Assembly (NCBI GenBank): GCA_902583345.1
Contig: CACHVT010000010.1
Span: forward strand, 1-37,253
Source: an uncultured Pelagibacteraceae bacterium
Lineage (GTDB): Bacteria > Pseudomonadota > Alphaproteobacteria > Pelagibacterales > Pelagibacteraceae
DNA length: 37,253 nt
Direction of reading: 5' to 3'
Positions 6,739 through 15,047 of this stretch are shown here, one piece after another; the stretch's first letter is position 1, and every line of letters starts with the position of its first letter. Under the pieces are notes generated by a model, which worked only from the letters and a program-made list of their open reading frames with translations, ran no database searches and was not told the DNA's origin. The position numbers were made by a program, and so were the translations under genes.

Positions 6739-7873
6739 ACCTTCACGAGAATTTGCTATTCATCAATTAAATACTTTTATAGAAAAAAATCTTATGGAAT
6801 ATTCAAGATTAAGAAATTTTGACTTTGGGCCTAACAAAAGATCAAATGTCTCATGCTTATCACCTTATGTAAGTCATGGAGTAATTAATGAAGTTGAAAT
6901 TATAAATAAATCATTAAAAAAATTTTCCTTTATTAAAACCGAAAAATTTATTCAAGAAGTTCTTTGGAGAGTATATTGGAAAGGTTGGATGGAGTTAAGA
7001 TCAAATGTTTGGACAGATTTTTTACAAGACTTAAAGGTAATAAAATCAAATTTTAAAAATAATCAAAATTATTCAGATGCTATAGAAGGTAAAACAAATA
7101 TTGATTGTTTTAATTTTTGGGTAGAAGAAATAAAAAAACACAATTATCTTCATAATCATGCAAGAATGTGGTTTGCTAGCATATGGATATTTACTTTGGA
7201 GCTTCCTTGGCAACTGGGTGCTGAGTTTTTTATGAAACATCTTCTTGATGGAGACAGCGCTTCAAATACTTTAGGGTGGAGATGGGTAGCTGGGATTCAG
7301 ACAAAAGGTAAACATTATTCTGCAAAAGAATGGAATATAAAAAAATTTACTAATAATAAGTTTGATAAAATAAAGTTAAATGAAAATTCTCTTCCACAAA
7401 CCGATGAAAGATTATATCGAATTATTTCGAAAGAATTCAAAGATGCTAAATTAGTTGAGAACAAAAATTTATTAGTTTTTGATAACAACCTATCGTTTGA
7501 AAATTCAGATTTTAAAAATAATAATTTTAAGAAAATTTATTTAATATCAAACGAAAACGAAACAAGGCAAATTATCCTGAGTGAAAATGTATTAAATTTT
7601 AAAAAATTTCTTTTAGACGACCAAGAAAAAAGATTAAACAAAAAATCTATAAAATGTGAAAGAATTAATATTGCTGATGTTAAAAATATTGAAGAAAACG
7701 TTTATGCTTTTTACCCTTCTGTGGGCGAAAATCTTGACTATATTAATATCAATAATCTAGAAAATATTGAATTTCTTTACCGAAAAATAGACAAATATTC
7801 ATGGAAATTTTGTAATAAAGGTTTTTTTAATTTTAAAAATTTTATACCAAAAATTATTTCAGAAGCAGTTTAA
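6722..7873 (+). CDS. FAD-binding photolyase/cryptochrome-like protein without the N-terminal domain
   Basis: A 383-residue protein whose first 210 residues are the FAD-binding helical domain of photolyases and cryptochromes. Markers include SCLSPYVSHGVIN at 44-56, EVLWRVYWKGWM at 79-90, HNHARMWFASIWI at 144-156 and DGDSASNTLGWRW at 176-188, which keeps the flavin-contacting Asp pair and Asn (N182). The usual N-terminal antenna-binding alpha/beta domain is missing. Instead about 150 residues follow the FAD domain (from about 230), with Rossmann-like segments such as LLVFDNNLSF and KIYLISN. The start could also be the second Met at 6728. It overlaps the TIGR03643 gene by 17 bp. Blue-light or DNA repair role is likely but untested. 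Confidence 0.78.
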   Translation: MIMNFKPSREFAIHQLNTFIEKNLMEYSRLRNFDFGPNKRSNVSCLSPYVSHGVINEVEIINKSLKKFSFIKTEKFIQEVLWRVYWKGWMELRSNVWTDFLQDLKVIKSNFKNNQNYSDAIEGKTNIDCFNFWVEEIKKHNYLHNHARMWFASIWIFTLELPWQLGAEFFMKHLLDGDSASNTLGWRWVAGIQTKGKHYSAKEWNIKKFTNNKFDKIKLNENSLPQTDERLYRIISKEFKDAKLVENKNLLVFDNNLSFENSDFKNNNFKKIYLISNENETRQIILSENVLNFKKFLLDDQEKRLNKKSIKCERINIADVKNIEENVYAFYPSVGENLDYININNLENIEFLYRKIDKYSWKFCNKGFFNFKNFIPKIISEAV

Positions 7874-7876
7874 TTT

Positions 7877-8002
7877 TCAAAATCTTGAGCACTTTTTTGA
7901 ACAATACTTAACCTTATCCCAATTTAATCTCCATTTTTTTCTCCAAACAAATGTCCTTTTACAAATTATACAAATTTTTGAGGGCAGGTTTTGTTTTTTC
8001 AC
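7877..8002 (-). CDS. DUF2256 zinc-ribbon-like miniprotein
   Basis: A 41-residue gene starting at GTG (8002). The product begins (M)KKQNLPSKICIICKRTFVW, continues RKKWRLNWDKVKYCSKKCSR and ends in F. The CxxC at 11-14 and C34-x3-C38 pair plus the WRKKW and W-x-x-VKYCS pieces are the signature of DUF2256, a family of about 40-50 residues with a treble-clef or zinc-ribbon-like cysteine set. The GTG overlaps the stop of the DCC gene (GTGA), so the two are translationally coupled. DUF2256 genes are commonly found beside photolyase/cryptochrome genes, which agrees with the neighbours here. Its stop faces the FAD-protein stop with 3 bp between. Confidence 0.85.
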   Translation of the reverse strand: MKKQNLPSKICIICKRTFVWRKKWRLNWDKVKYCSKKCSRF

Positions 8003-8349
8003 TTGAGTTGGCCTTTATTTTTTAAAAATAAAAAGTAAGCTACGATTTCATAAACATAATGAAATAAAATAAAAAAGGGTTTTATAGAAAATAATTTTGA
8101 CAGAAAATTATATTTAGGAATTTTTGACCAAATCACCACAAAGGCTTTTGCCCCACCTATCACTTCACCATTATCAATAACATGAAGTCTTCTTAATAAT
8201 TCTTTCTGGGATTTAGATGTAAGTTTAAGTGCCTCTTCATTATTTGTTATGTCAATCCACTCTAAATTACTATCAGATATTTTTTTATAATGATTAATTT
8301 CTAATCTACAAACATTACATGAATTATTAAAAAAAACTTTAATTCCCAT
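7999..8349 (-). CDS. DCC-family (DUF393) thiol-disulfide-like protein
   Basis: A 116-residue protein of the DCC/DUF393 family. The opening IKVFFNNSCNVCRLEINHYK carries the CxxC pair (C11, C14), although the usual D-G-x-C start is NNSC here. Further on, WIDITN and the block VIDNGEVIGGAKAFVVIWSKIP match the family pattern (G-x-x-x-G-x-x-A). The C-terminal third is hydrophobic and may bind the membrane. Proteins of the family are thought to be thioredoxin-like oxidoreductases. Its start overlaps the photolyase-related gene end by 11 bp, and its stop overlaps the DUF2256 start, so the three form one transcript. Confidence 0.8.
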   Translation of the reverse strand: MGIKVFFNNSCNVCRLEINHYKKISDSNLEWIDITNNEEALKLTSKSQKELLRRLHVIDNGEVIGGAKAFVVIWSKIPKYNFLSKLFSIKPFFILFHYVYEIVAYFLFLKNKGQLK

Positions 8350-9835
8350 ATGTGTTTTTTATTATAAATTTTTCAGCCTCGGATAAAATAATTTTTTTTC
8401 TTTCTTTTTTCATTTTGTCAAAAACTCTTACCATCATTGAAAGTCTAGGATTTTTTAAAAAAAAACCTCGATTTTTATTTATAAATCTCCAATACAAACC
8501 ATCCATTGTATTGCACCAGTCTCCTCTTTTAAAATCCATCATTTTCATAAAATAACTTGAACCACATATATAAGGCTTGGTTGCAAAAATTCCTCCATCA
8601 CTAAACAATCCCATTCCATAAACATTTGGTACCATCACCCAGTCTGATGAGTCTACAAACATTTCCATAAACCATTTGTAAACAGTTTTTGGTTTTAATT
8701 CACATAAGTTCATTATATTCGAAAGTATCATTAGTCTTTCAATATGATGAGACCAGCCATAATTAAGAGCATTTTTTATTGCATGGTCTAATGGTGGTAA
8801 TCCTGTTGTTCCATTATACCAACTATCTTTCATTCTTCTATTTTGGTTAAAGAAATTTTTTTCTACCATTTCTCGACTATAACTTTGATAAATTCCTCTC
8901 ATAAATTCACGCCATCCAATAACTTGTCTTATGTATCCTTCTAATGAATTTAATCTAATTTTTTTTTTTGTATGAAAATCTAAAATTTTTTTTACAACTA
9001 AATCAGGTGTAATTAAACCTAAGTTTAAGTATGGACTAAGAGCGCTGTGAAAAAGAATATTATTTTGTTGATTAACTGCATCTTCATAATCACCAAATAA
9101 ATTTGATTTTTCTTTTATAAAAAAATTTAATAACTTAATTGCTTCATCATGTTCTGTTGCAAACCAAAAGTTTTTTGTACCTCCAGGATGATTTTTAAAT
9201 AATTTTTCAATTATAGGTATTAAAGTTTGGGTATGTTTAGTTTTTTTTATATTAGGAAATTTTGGAATTGAAATATCATTTGGAAGTTTTTTTCTGTTAT
9301 CCTCATCGAAACTCCATTTGCCTCCTTCAGGAGTACCGTTTTTTTTCATTAAAATATTAAGTTTCTGTCTACTCTCTTTATAGAATGTAGCCATAAAAGG
9401 TTTTTTTGTTTTATATAAGTAAGTTTTAAATTCTTCCCTAGAATTTAAAAACATTGGAGATTTTACATAATTTAATTTTATTTTCGATTTATTTATAAAT
9501 GTCTTAACTTTTACTTCAAAGAATTTATCTTCAATTTCAAAACAAGTAATTTCTTTAATATTTTTTGATGAGATAACTCTTTTTAGTTTTTCTATATAAT
9601 TTTTTCTAAAGTCTGTTGAATCAATCCTTGAATAAATAATTTTATATTTATTTTTTTGTAAGTTTTCAGCATATGATCTCATTGAGGATAGATATAATAA
9701 AATTTTTAGCTTATGATGTTTCTCGTAGGAACATAACTCATAATCTTCAGACATGAAAACAATATGATCTTTTTTATACTGATCAATATTTTTTAAAGGG
9801 AACAATTGATTCCCAAGAATTAAGAGTAATTTCAT
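8339..9835 (-). CDS. Photolyase-related protein (COG3046 type) without the Fe-S cysteines
   Basis: A 498-residue protein of the prokaryotic cryptochrome / (6-4) photolyase class (COG3046). It begins with the Rossmann-type segment KLLLILGNQLFP and continues into the FAD domain: YIRQVIGWREFMRGIYQ, GWSHHIERLMILSN, SSDWVMVPNVYGMG, then FATKPYICGSSYFM and GLYWRFINKNRGFF. PhrB-type members carry four Cys for a 4Fe-4S cluster. At the matching places here, the first is Pro in GLPPLDH, the CxxC after the MMDF segment is replaced by KRGD, and only C441 in DWCNT lies near the fourth. The cluster is probably absent. The start ATG at 9835 has no strong ribosome site. It would repair UV photoproducts or sense light; which is open. 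Confidence 0.8.
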   Translation of the reverse strand: MKLLLILGNQLFPLKNIDQYKKDHIVFMSEDYELCSYEKHHKLKILLYLSSMRSYAENLQKNKYKIIYSRIDSTDFRKNYIEKLKRVISSKNIKEITCFEIEDKFFEVKVKTFINKSKIKLNYVKSPMFLNSREEFKTYLYKTKKPFMATFYKESRQKLNILMKKNGTPEGGKWSFDEDNRKKLPNDISIPKFPNIKKTKHTQTLIPIIEKLFKNHPGGTKNFWFATEHDEAIKLLNFFIKEKSNLFGDYEDAVNQQNNILFHSALSPYLNLGLITPDLVVKKILDFHTKKKIRLNSLEGYIRQVIGWREFMRGIYQSYSREMVEKNFFNQNRRMKDSWYNGTTGLPPLDHAIKNALNYGWSHHIERLMILSNIMNLCELKPKTVYKWFMEMFVDSSDWVMVPNVYGMGLFSDGGIFATKPYICGSSYFMKMMDFKRGDWCNTMDGLYWRFINKNRGFFLKNPRLSMMVRVFDKMKKERKKIILSEAEKFIIKNTYGN

Positions 9836-9917
9836 AATATTTTTACAAGGAAAACAAATACTTATCAGATATTTAGGTATTTTTTAATGCGGCAGGTTTT
9901 ACCTGTTTTAGAATAAA

Positions 9918-10310
9918 TTATTTATAAATTTTATCTACTTCTACCTGGTATGCTTCTACTAATTTATTGTTTTGATTAGCGATACCAACAACATCAATCA
10001 TTTCTTTAATCATTTCGTCAGTTGCACCTTTTTTTTTAGCAGCGAATGTGTGCGATCTGATACAATATTCGCAACTATTAGTGATTGATACCGCTACATA
10101 AATAAGCTCTTTTGTAACAGGATCTAGAGCGCCCTTTTTCATTATTTGTTTAAGATTATTCCAAGTTCTCTCTAGTAATTTTGGATTATGTGCTAATGAT
10201 CTCCAAAAATTAGGAATTTTTTTTATTTTTCTCGATCGCTTTATATCCTCAAAAATTTTTTTAACTTTTCCTTTAGCTTGATTTTCATTAATTGGTTTAA
10301 ATATTGACAT
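9918..10310 (-). CDS. Carboxymuconolactone-decarboxylase / AhpD-like protein
   Basis: A 130-residue all-helical protein of the CMD/AhpD family. The reactive site is plain in the middle: ITNSCEYCIRSHTFAAKKKG, with the CxxC pair, a His four residues after the second Cys, and a Glu at the preceding KEL segment. Members of this kind are peroxidase-related, with the two cysteines taking part in thiol redox chemistry. I chose the ATG at 10310 over the in-frame TTG one codon earlier because a full AGGAGG lies 4 nt before it. The gene stands alone between the photolyase-related gene (82 bp away) and an outer-membrane protein gene (27 bp). Confidence 0.83.
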   Translation of the reverse strand: MSIFKPINENQAKGKVKKIFEDIKRSRKIKKIPNFWRSLAHNPKLLERTWNNLKQIMKKGALDPVTKELIYVAVSITNSCEYCIRSHTFAAKKKGATDEMIKEMIDVVGIANQNNKLVEAYQVEVDKIYK

Positions 10311-10314
10311 CAAT

Positions 10315-10320
10315 CCTCCT
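10315..10320 (-). promoter_or_regulatory. Ribosome binding site of the CMD gene
   Basis: The minus strand reads AGGAGG followed by ATTG and then the ATG at 10310. This is one of the few full Shine-Dalgarno sites in the window and it decides the start over the TTG codon directly upstream. Confidence 0.7.
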
Positions 10321-10337
10321 ATATTTATTTTAATATA

Positions 10338-12467
10338 CTAAAATTTGCTCGAAACTTCTATTGTTGCACCATAATCAGGATCATCTTTTAAAAAACCATA
10401 ATGAGTATCTACATCAATATTTAAACCATTAAATTTTCTGTTGTGAGAAAACTCTGCTGAGGTATCTTGAATAGACATAGCATAAGAAGATCTTTGAGAA
10501 TTTTTATAATCTAAAGCAATTACAAAACTGTCATTCTTATTTTGTTTGGCTTGATCTCTAGTATATTTAGTCATCAAGCTTAAACCATTTTCTGATATAA
10601 AATCAAGTCCAATACTACTCATAAAATTATGAGTAGAATTATTTATATTTTTAAGAGTAAATTCTTCTCCATTAGATATGTAGGAGAATGTTTGTTGAGA
10701 AGATGGACTCATATCAGCATAATACTCAAAATCAAAATATGGAATTAAAGTCCCAATTTTAAAGTCATAAGTATTATCTAAACTTGTTCCTAAAGAAGAC
10801 GTAAAATTTCCAATATATTGGTCATTAAATTCTAAATTAAGTCCATCGGCGCCTGTCTCCTCATAAGCTCCTAGATGTGTTATTCCATAATTGATTTTTA
10901 ATTTAGGAGTAAAGTTTAATCGATTTTTTGAAAATGTATCTCTTAAACTTAAAGATCCATATAACTGTTCACCATACCTGTCACCATCTGTTGAAGTAGA
11001 ACCGCTATTGTTAATCAAATTAGAATTTAAAAAACTTAAACCTAATAAATGATCAACAAATCTTTTCTCTCCTTTGGGTCTAGTTTCATAAAAAGTCAAA
11101 CTAAATGAACTCATATCTAAAGCACTTCCTAAATCTCCTACATCAACGTCATCAGCGCCAAATCTTAATGCAATACCTCTCATAATATCATCTTCACCTT
11201 TTTTATCTGCTCCAAGAGTGATTCCAGAAGCTGTAATATCTTTAAATGAAGAAGTAGCAGAGTCTCCTGTTCTTCCTATACTGATGCTACCTTCACTCCA
11301 AAAAGACCAATTTGAATTTTGATAATTTAATTCATTGGAATTATCGCTAGAAAAATAAATAGGTATTAAACTACTTGAAAGTGCATTAAGCATTTCATTA
11401 TTAAATTGAAACTTAATATTTTGATTAGTTAAGTTTATTCTGTCACTGTTTCTTCTTAGCCACTCCATACGATTTAGTACCGGATATGTTGTGTGTTGTA
11501 TTAATTTTTTTGTTCCTTCAGATTGAGACTCAACAGATGCAACATCATCTTTATTTGCTGTTGGATCAATACATTTTTTTACTCCAAAACCACATGTTAC
11601 ATTATATTCATGAATATCAGATGTACCAGTTGAGGTAAAATCTACTACAAACATTTTTGAACCATCATTATTGAAAGCTATTCCGGATATCTTAGCAACT
11701 TGATCTGATACATTTTCTCTACCTTCTTGAGTAACATTTGATAAATCAAAAGGATTAGATAAAGTAAATTCAGTAATTTTTGTATCATTTGTTACAAACA
11801 TTTTAGATCCATCAGAACTAAACACTAAGCCATTTACTTTATTCTTATTACCTGTAAGTACTTTTAGAGTTTTACTATCTGTGCCAGTATATGTTGTAAC
11901 TAAAGTAGGGTTTGATATATCAAATGCGCTCGAAAGTGAATATTGTTTTAGAGAATGAGTTCCACCTTGATCATACAAAAAAACTTTTTTTCCATCATTA
12001 CTAAATTTCAAATCTCTCAGATTGGTAGTGTCAAAATCTTTGCTACCGGTATTACTACAAGTTGAAATATCGTAGGCTGTAGTTAAAGTTAATATTTCTA
12101 CATCCTGAGTAGCATCATCAACTATAAAAAACTTAGATCCATCTGAGTTAAATGTTAATTTTAATCCATCACCTGCGATCCCTTCGGTACAAACGCTTCC
12201 TGCCAAAAGAGTGGCTTCTGAAATATCAAAAGGTGTACTTAATGTATACTGAATTACCCTGTTCGCAGATGCACCAATAACATACATTTTTGTACCATCA
12301 GAATTAAAAGCTACACCATGAGGAATGTTCTGACCATTGGAACCATTTGCAGGAACATCAATATCATCAACATATGAAATTGCTCCAAAAGCTATAGAAT
12401 TTAAAAAGACTAGAACAAATAGAGTAATACTAAAAGTACCAAAAAATTTTTTTAACATAAAAATCAT
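10338..12467 (-). CDS. Outer-membrane beta-barrel protein with N-terminal propeller repeats (paralog 1)
   Basis: A 709-residue exported protein. Residues 1-28 are a signal peptide; the true start may be the second Met (MLKKFFG, residue 4). Residues about 50-290 hold five copies of a propeller-like repeat, F-(N/S)-x-DG-x-K-(M/V)-(F/Y)-V, at about 54, 106, 155, 216 and 265, each followed by a PFDIS/AYDIS-type strand. A C-GFG-x-KC segment at 292-299 ends this part. From about 390 the sequence turns into amphipathic strands, and it ends in F (YGATIEVSSKF), as outer-membrane barrels do. The surface part likely reads as a ligand- or cell-binding head on an autotransporter-type barrel. It is preceded by its longer paralog 81 bp upstream. 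Confidence 0.72.
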   Translation of the reverse strand: MIFMLKKFFGTFSITLFVLVFLNSIAFGAISYVDDIDVPANGSNGQNIPHGVAFNSDGTKMYVIGASANRVIQYTLSTPFDISEATLLAGSVCTEGIAGDGLKLTFNSDGSKFFIVDDATQDVEILTLTTAYDISTCSNTGSKDFDTTNLRDLKFSNDGKKVFLYDQGGTHSLKQYSLSSAFDISNPTLVTTYTGTDSKTLKVLTGNKNKVNGLVFSSDGSKMFVTNDTKITEFTLSNPFDLSNVTQEGRENVSDQVAKISGIAFNNDGSKMFVVDFTSTGTSDIHEYNVTCGFGVKKCIDPTANKDDVASVESQSEGTKKLIQHTTYPVLNRMEWLRRNSDRINLTNQNIKFQFNNEMLNALSSSLIPIYFSSDNSNELNYQNSNWSFWSEGSISIGRTGDSATSSFKDITASGITLGADKKGEDDIMRGIALRFGADDVDVGDLGSALDMSSFSLTFYETRPKGEKRFVDHLLGLSFLNSNLINNSGSTSTDGDRYGEQLYGSLSLRDTFSKNRLNFTPKLKINYGITHLGAYEETGADGLNLEFNDQYIGNFTSSLGTSLDNTYDFKIGTLIPYFDFEYYADMSPSSQQTFSYISNGEEFTLKNINNSTHNFMSSIGLDFISENGLSLMTKYTRDQAKQNKNDSFVIALDYKNSQRSSYAMSIQDTSAEFSHNRKFNGLNIDVDTHYGFLKDDPDYGATIEVSSKF

Positions 12468-12548
12468 AAAAAAAAATAGTAAGCGATACTAATGTAACAG
12501 GTAGATTGTGAAAACTAAATTTTTTTAAAGAAAATTCCCGTAAATAAA

Positions 12549-15035
12549 CTAAAAAGTATTTGAAACTTCAATGTTTGCTCCATAAAGATCTATATCGCTG
12601 CTTAAATTATAATCAGTATTAAATCTAACATCAAATCCATTGATATTTTTTGAATAATTCAATTGTGCTAAGTTATTTTTTAGTGGATCAAAGTTGAACG
12701 AAAACTGACTTTTATCTTCTTCTTTTGATCGGCTAATTTTAACTACAAATCTCTCTGTATAATGTTTTCTTTCATTGTTCTTGCTCAAACTAGTAATTCG
12801 TTCATAAAATGGAGATACAGTAAAACCATTTAAATATACCTTTTCAAAACCAATTTCTGTTTTTAAACTTCTTCTTGAATATTTTCCTAAAATTGTGTCT
12901 TTGTTAACTTCGGTTGAACCTGCATATTTATATTTATAATCTATATCGGGAGTTAAATCATAAAGAATTTCTATTCCACCCATTGTTTGAAAAGTTCCTT
13001 GATCATTTTTAATTTTATCCATTTCAAATAAAAAACCAACAAGGAATTCTCCACTCTCAAATGTATCCTCGGCATAAATAATATCAGTAGTTGATGCATC
13101 GATAGCCATACTTAAAAAATCTGTAAAATCAGATAAACGTGTTACTCCATAAGTCAATTTTCCGGTAGGAGTTATATTGAACTTGCCATAAGTATTTTTG
13201 GTTCTATAATTTATTGATGTAAAAGCTTGCTTTCCATTTCTTTCTCCTGATAACTTTCCTAAATATTTATTATCAAATCTTAAGGCACTTAAACCTACCA
13301 CAGCATTAATATATTTATCCTCATTTACTGGGATAATTCCATAAATATTTAAAGTTAAAGACTCCATATCAGTTTTTTGCTGTGAGGCGCTGATGTTTGA
13401 TTTATTGCCTCCATATCTTAAAGCTAAACCTAAAAATTTATTATCTCCGAATTTTCTATCAGCACCAAACGTTAAACCTTCCGATTTAATGTCTTTTGCT
13501 TTTTCAAAGCCATGTTTGTCATAATTATTTATAGATAAATCTCCTAGGCTCCAATATGACCAATTACTTTTTTTATATTTACCTAACTTCTCTTTACGAG
13601 ATACCTTAAATACAGCTATATTTTCTGGAAGTTTATTCATCCAAGAACTTAACAACGGGTTATCTGATTTAATGTTAGTGGTAAAATTATTTAAGTTGTT
13701 ACTATTTTTATTTTCACTACCAATGGTTATAGACTGACCATTTTCCGTTGGGCCATTAATTGAAACTATTTTAGTAGGAAGTTTTTTAACCCAGTAATTT
13801 AACATTGGGTTGTCGAATTTGATGGAAACATTAAGATTATTAAGGTTATCGCTATTTCTATTTCTTTTTATCCACTCAAATCTTTTAAAAATAGTTGAAA
13901 CATTTAAACTTATGTTTTGTTTTGATAATTCAACTTGAGAACCAATTGAAGCAGTAGGGTCTGATGAACATCGAGCAATTCCAAAAGGACATTCCAATTC
14001 AATATGTGTAATTCTATCGACACCGCCTGATTCTTTTTTTTGAACATAATAAAGATTCATTCCATCACTAGAAAATGCAAATCCAAAAGGCCTAGCTAAT
14101 TCATCTGATCTATGATCTGGATCTAGTGTAAAATCTAATGTGTAAGCTCCTACGTATGTAGCTGTTGCTGGATCATAATTTTTTCCAAGACTAAATTGAA
14201 GAATTTGGTTATTGAGTTCAGTCGATGATTTACTTAAGATAAACATTTCACTCCCATTTCGATTAAATTCTATATCTTGGAAATTTTCTACTAAACCATC
14301 TCTTAAAGAATATCCACGTGAAGTTAAATTCACAGAATTTGTTTCAGTACGAGAAGTTATATCAAAAGGTGATGGTAATGAAAAAGTTCTTACGACGGGC
14401 GTATCATTTGTGGCTTGGAGAGAAAACATAGTCATTCCATCCCTGCTAAATGATAAAGATTGCTCTTGAGTACCTGCTGCAGGGCCTTCACTGGTAAAAG
14501 TAGCAGTTTTAAAATCATAAGGCACAGTCAAATCAAATCTAACTACTTCTAGAGAACCTGATAACAATATAAATATTTTTCCATCTCTACTAATGTTTAT
14601 GTCAAAGTATTGATCATTACCTATTGTACTGCCTGCATAAGTCTTTGGATTAAATCCATTTATATCATTACAGTCAGCTGAACCAGTTCCAGCTGCTTTT
14701 TCAGCTGTTTTTGTTGTCTTTAATTGATTGGCTAATCTTAATTTATTCATTGAAAGATTCAAAGTACTTTGCATATCTTGATTAACTGTAAATATAGTAT
14801 GTCCATCTTCACTTATAATAACATCCAAAGGATCTTCAGTTCTATCATTTGAAAGACTGAAACCTTGAAAAGAAGTACAACCAGAAATACCTGATGGTAT
14901 TCGAGCATCTTTCCAAGTTTTACCTGGAGCTGCTGCAAAAGCAAGTGATGAAAAAAATAAGCAAAATAAAATTATAAATATTTTTGGTTTTAGAACCCCA
15001 AATTTTAAATCTCTGTAAAACTTTTTCTGTTTCAT
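12549..15035 (-). CDS. Outer-membrane beta-barrel protein with N-terminal propeller repeats (paralog 2)
   Basis: An 828-residue paralog of the gene at 10338. The signal peptide ends near residue 34 (LAFA|AAPG). Repeats of the pattern F-S-x-DG-x-x-(M/L)-F/Y follow, for example SLSFSRDGMTMFSL, DIEFNRNGSEMFIL and FAFSSDGMNLYYV, each trailed by a PFDIT/PYDFK-type strand. It shares the C-PFGIARC junction, the FEWIKRNRNSDNLNNLN linker (paralog 1: MEWLRRNSDRINLTNQN), the NWSYWSLGDLSI strand and the terminal YGANIEVSNTF. A linker unit with the pattern NNLN-x-x-DNP-x-L-x-x-W is duplicated in tandem, which explains much of the extra length. Function is unknown; it is probably surface-exposed. A phosphatase gene lies 12 bp upstream. 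Confidence 0.72.
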   Translation of the reverse strand: MKQKKFYRDLKFGVLKPKIFIILFCLFFSSLAFAAAPGKTWKDARIPSGISGCTSFQGFSLSNDRTEDPLDVIISEDGHTIFTVNQDMQSTLNLSMNKLRLANQLKTTKTAEKAAGTGSADCNDINGFNPKTYAGSTIGNDQYFDINISRDGKIFILLSGSLEVVRFDLTVPYDFKTATFTSEGPAAGTQEQSLSFSRDGMTMFSLQATNDTPVVRTFSLPSPFDITSRTETNSVNLTSRGYSLRDGLVENFQDIEFNRNGSEMFILSKSSTELNNQILQFSLGKNYDPATATYVGAYTLDFTLDPDHRSDELARPFGFAFSSDGMNLYYVQKKESGGVDRITHIELECPFGIARCSSDPTASIGSQVELSKQNISLNVSTIFKRFEWIKRNRNSDNLNNLNVSIKFDNPMLNYWVKKLPTKIVSINGPTENGQSITIGSENKNSNNLNNFTTNIKSDNPLLSSWMNKLPENIAVFKVSRKEKLGKYKKSNWSYWSLGDLSINNYDKHGFEKAKDIKSEGLTFGADRKFGDNKFLGLALRYGGNKSNISASQQKTDMESLTLNIYGIIPVNEDKYINAVVGLSALRFDNKYLGKLSGERNGKQAFTSINYRTKNTYGKFNITPTGKLTYGVTRLSDFTDFLSMAIDASTTDIIYAEDTFESGEFLVGFLFEMDKIKNDQGTFQTMGGIEILYDLTPDIDYKYKYAGSTEVNKDTILGKYSRRSLKTEIGFEKVYLNGFTVSPFYERITSLSKNNERKHYTERFVVKISRSKEEDKSQFSFNFDPLKNNLAQLNYSKNINGFDVRFNTDYNLSSDIDLYGANIEVSNTF
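13640..13860 (-). repeat. Tandem duplication of the linker unit inside the larger barrel protein
   Basis: Within the 828-residue protein, NNLNVSIKFDNPMLNYWVKK and NNLNNFTTNIKSDNPLLSSW are two copies of one unit about 50 residues apart. Both keep S-D/N-NLNN, DNP, LL/ML and the W-x-x-KLP ending. Paralog 1 has only one, more diverged copy. The DNA copies differ at many sites, so the duplication is not recent. Limits are approximate. Confidence 0.6.
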
Positions 15036-15047
15036 ATTTTTTTAATT

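Noticed and set aside
14212-14469. 85-residue open frame on the plus strand inside the large barrel gene
   Set aside because: It has no ribosome site or recognisable family and lies fully antisense to a well-supported protein.
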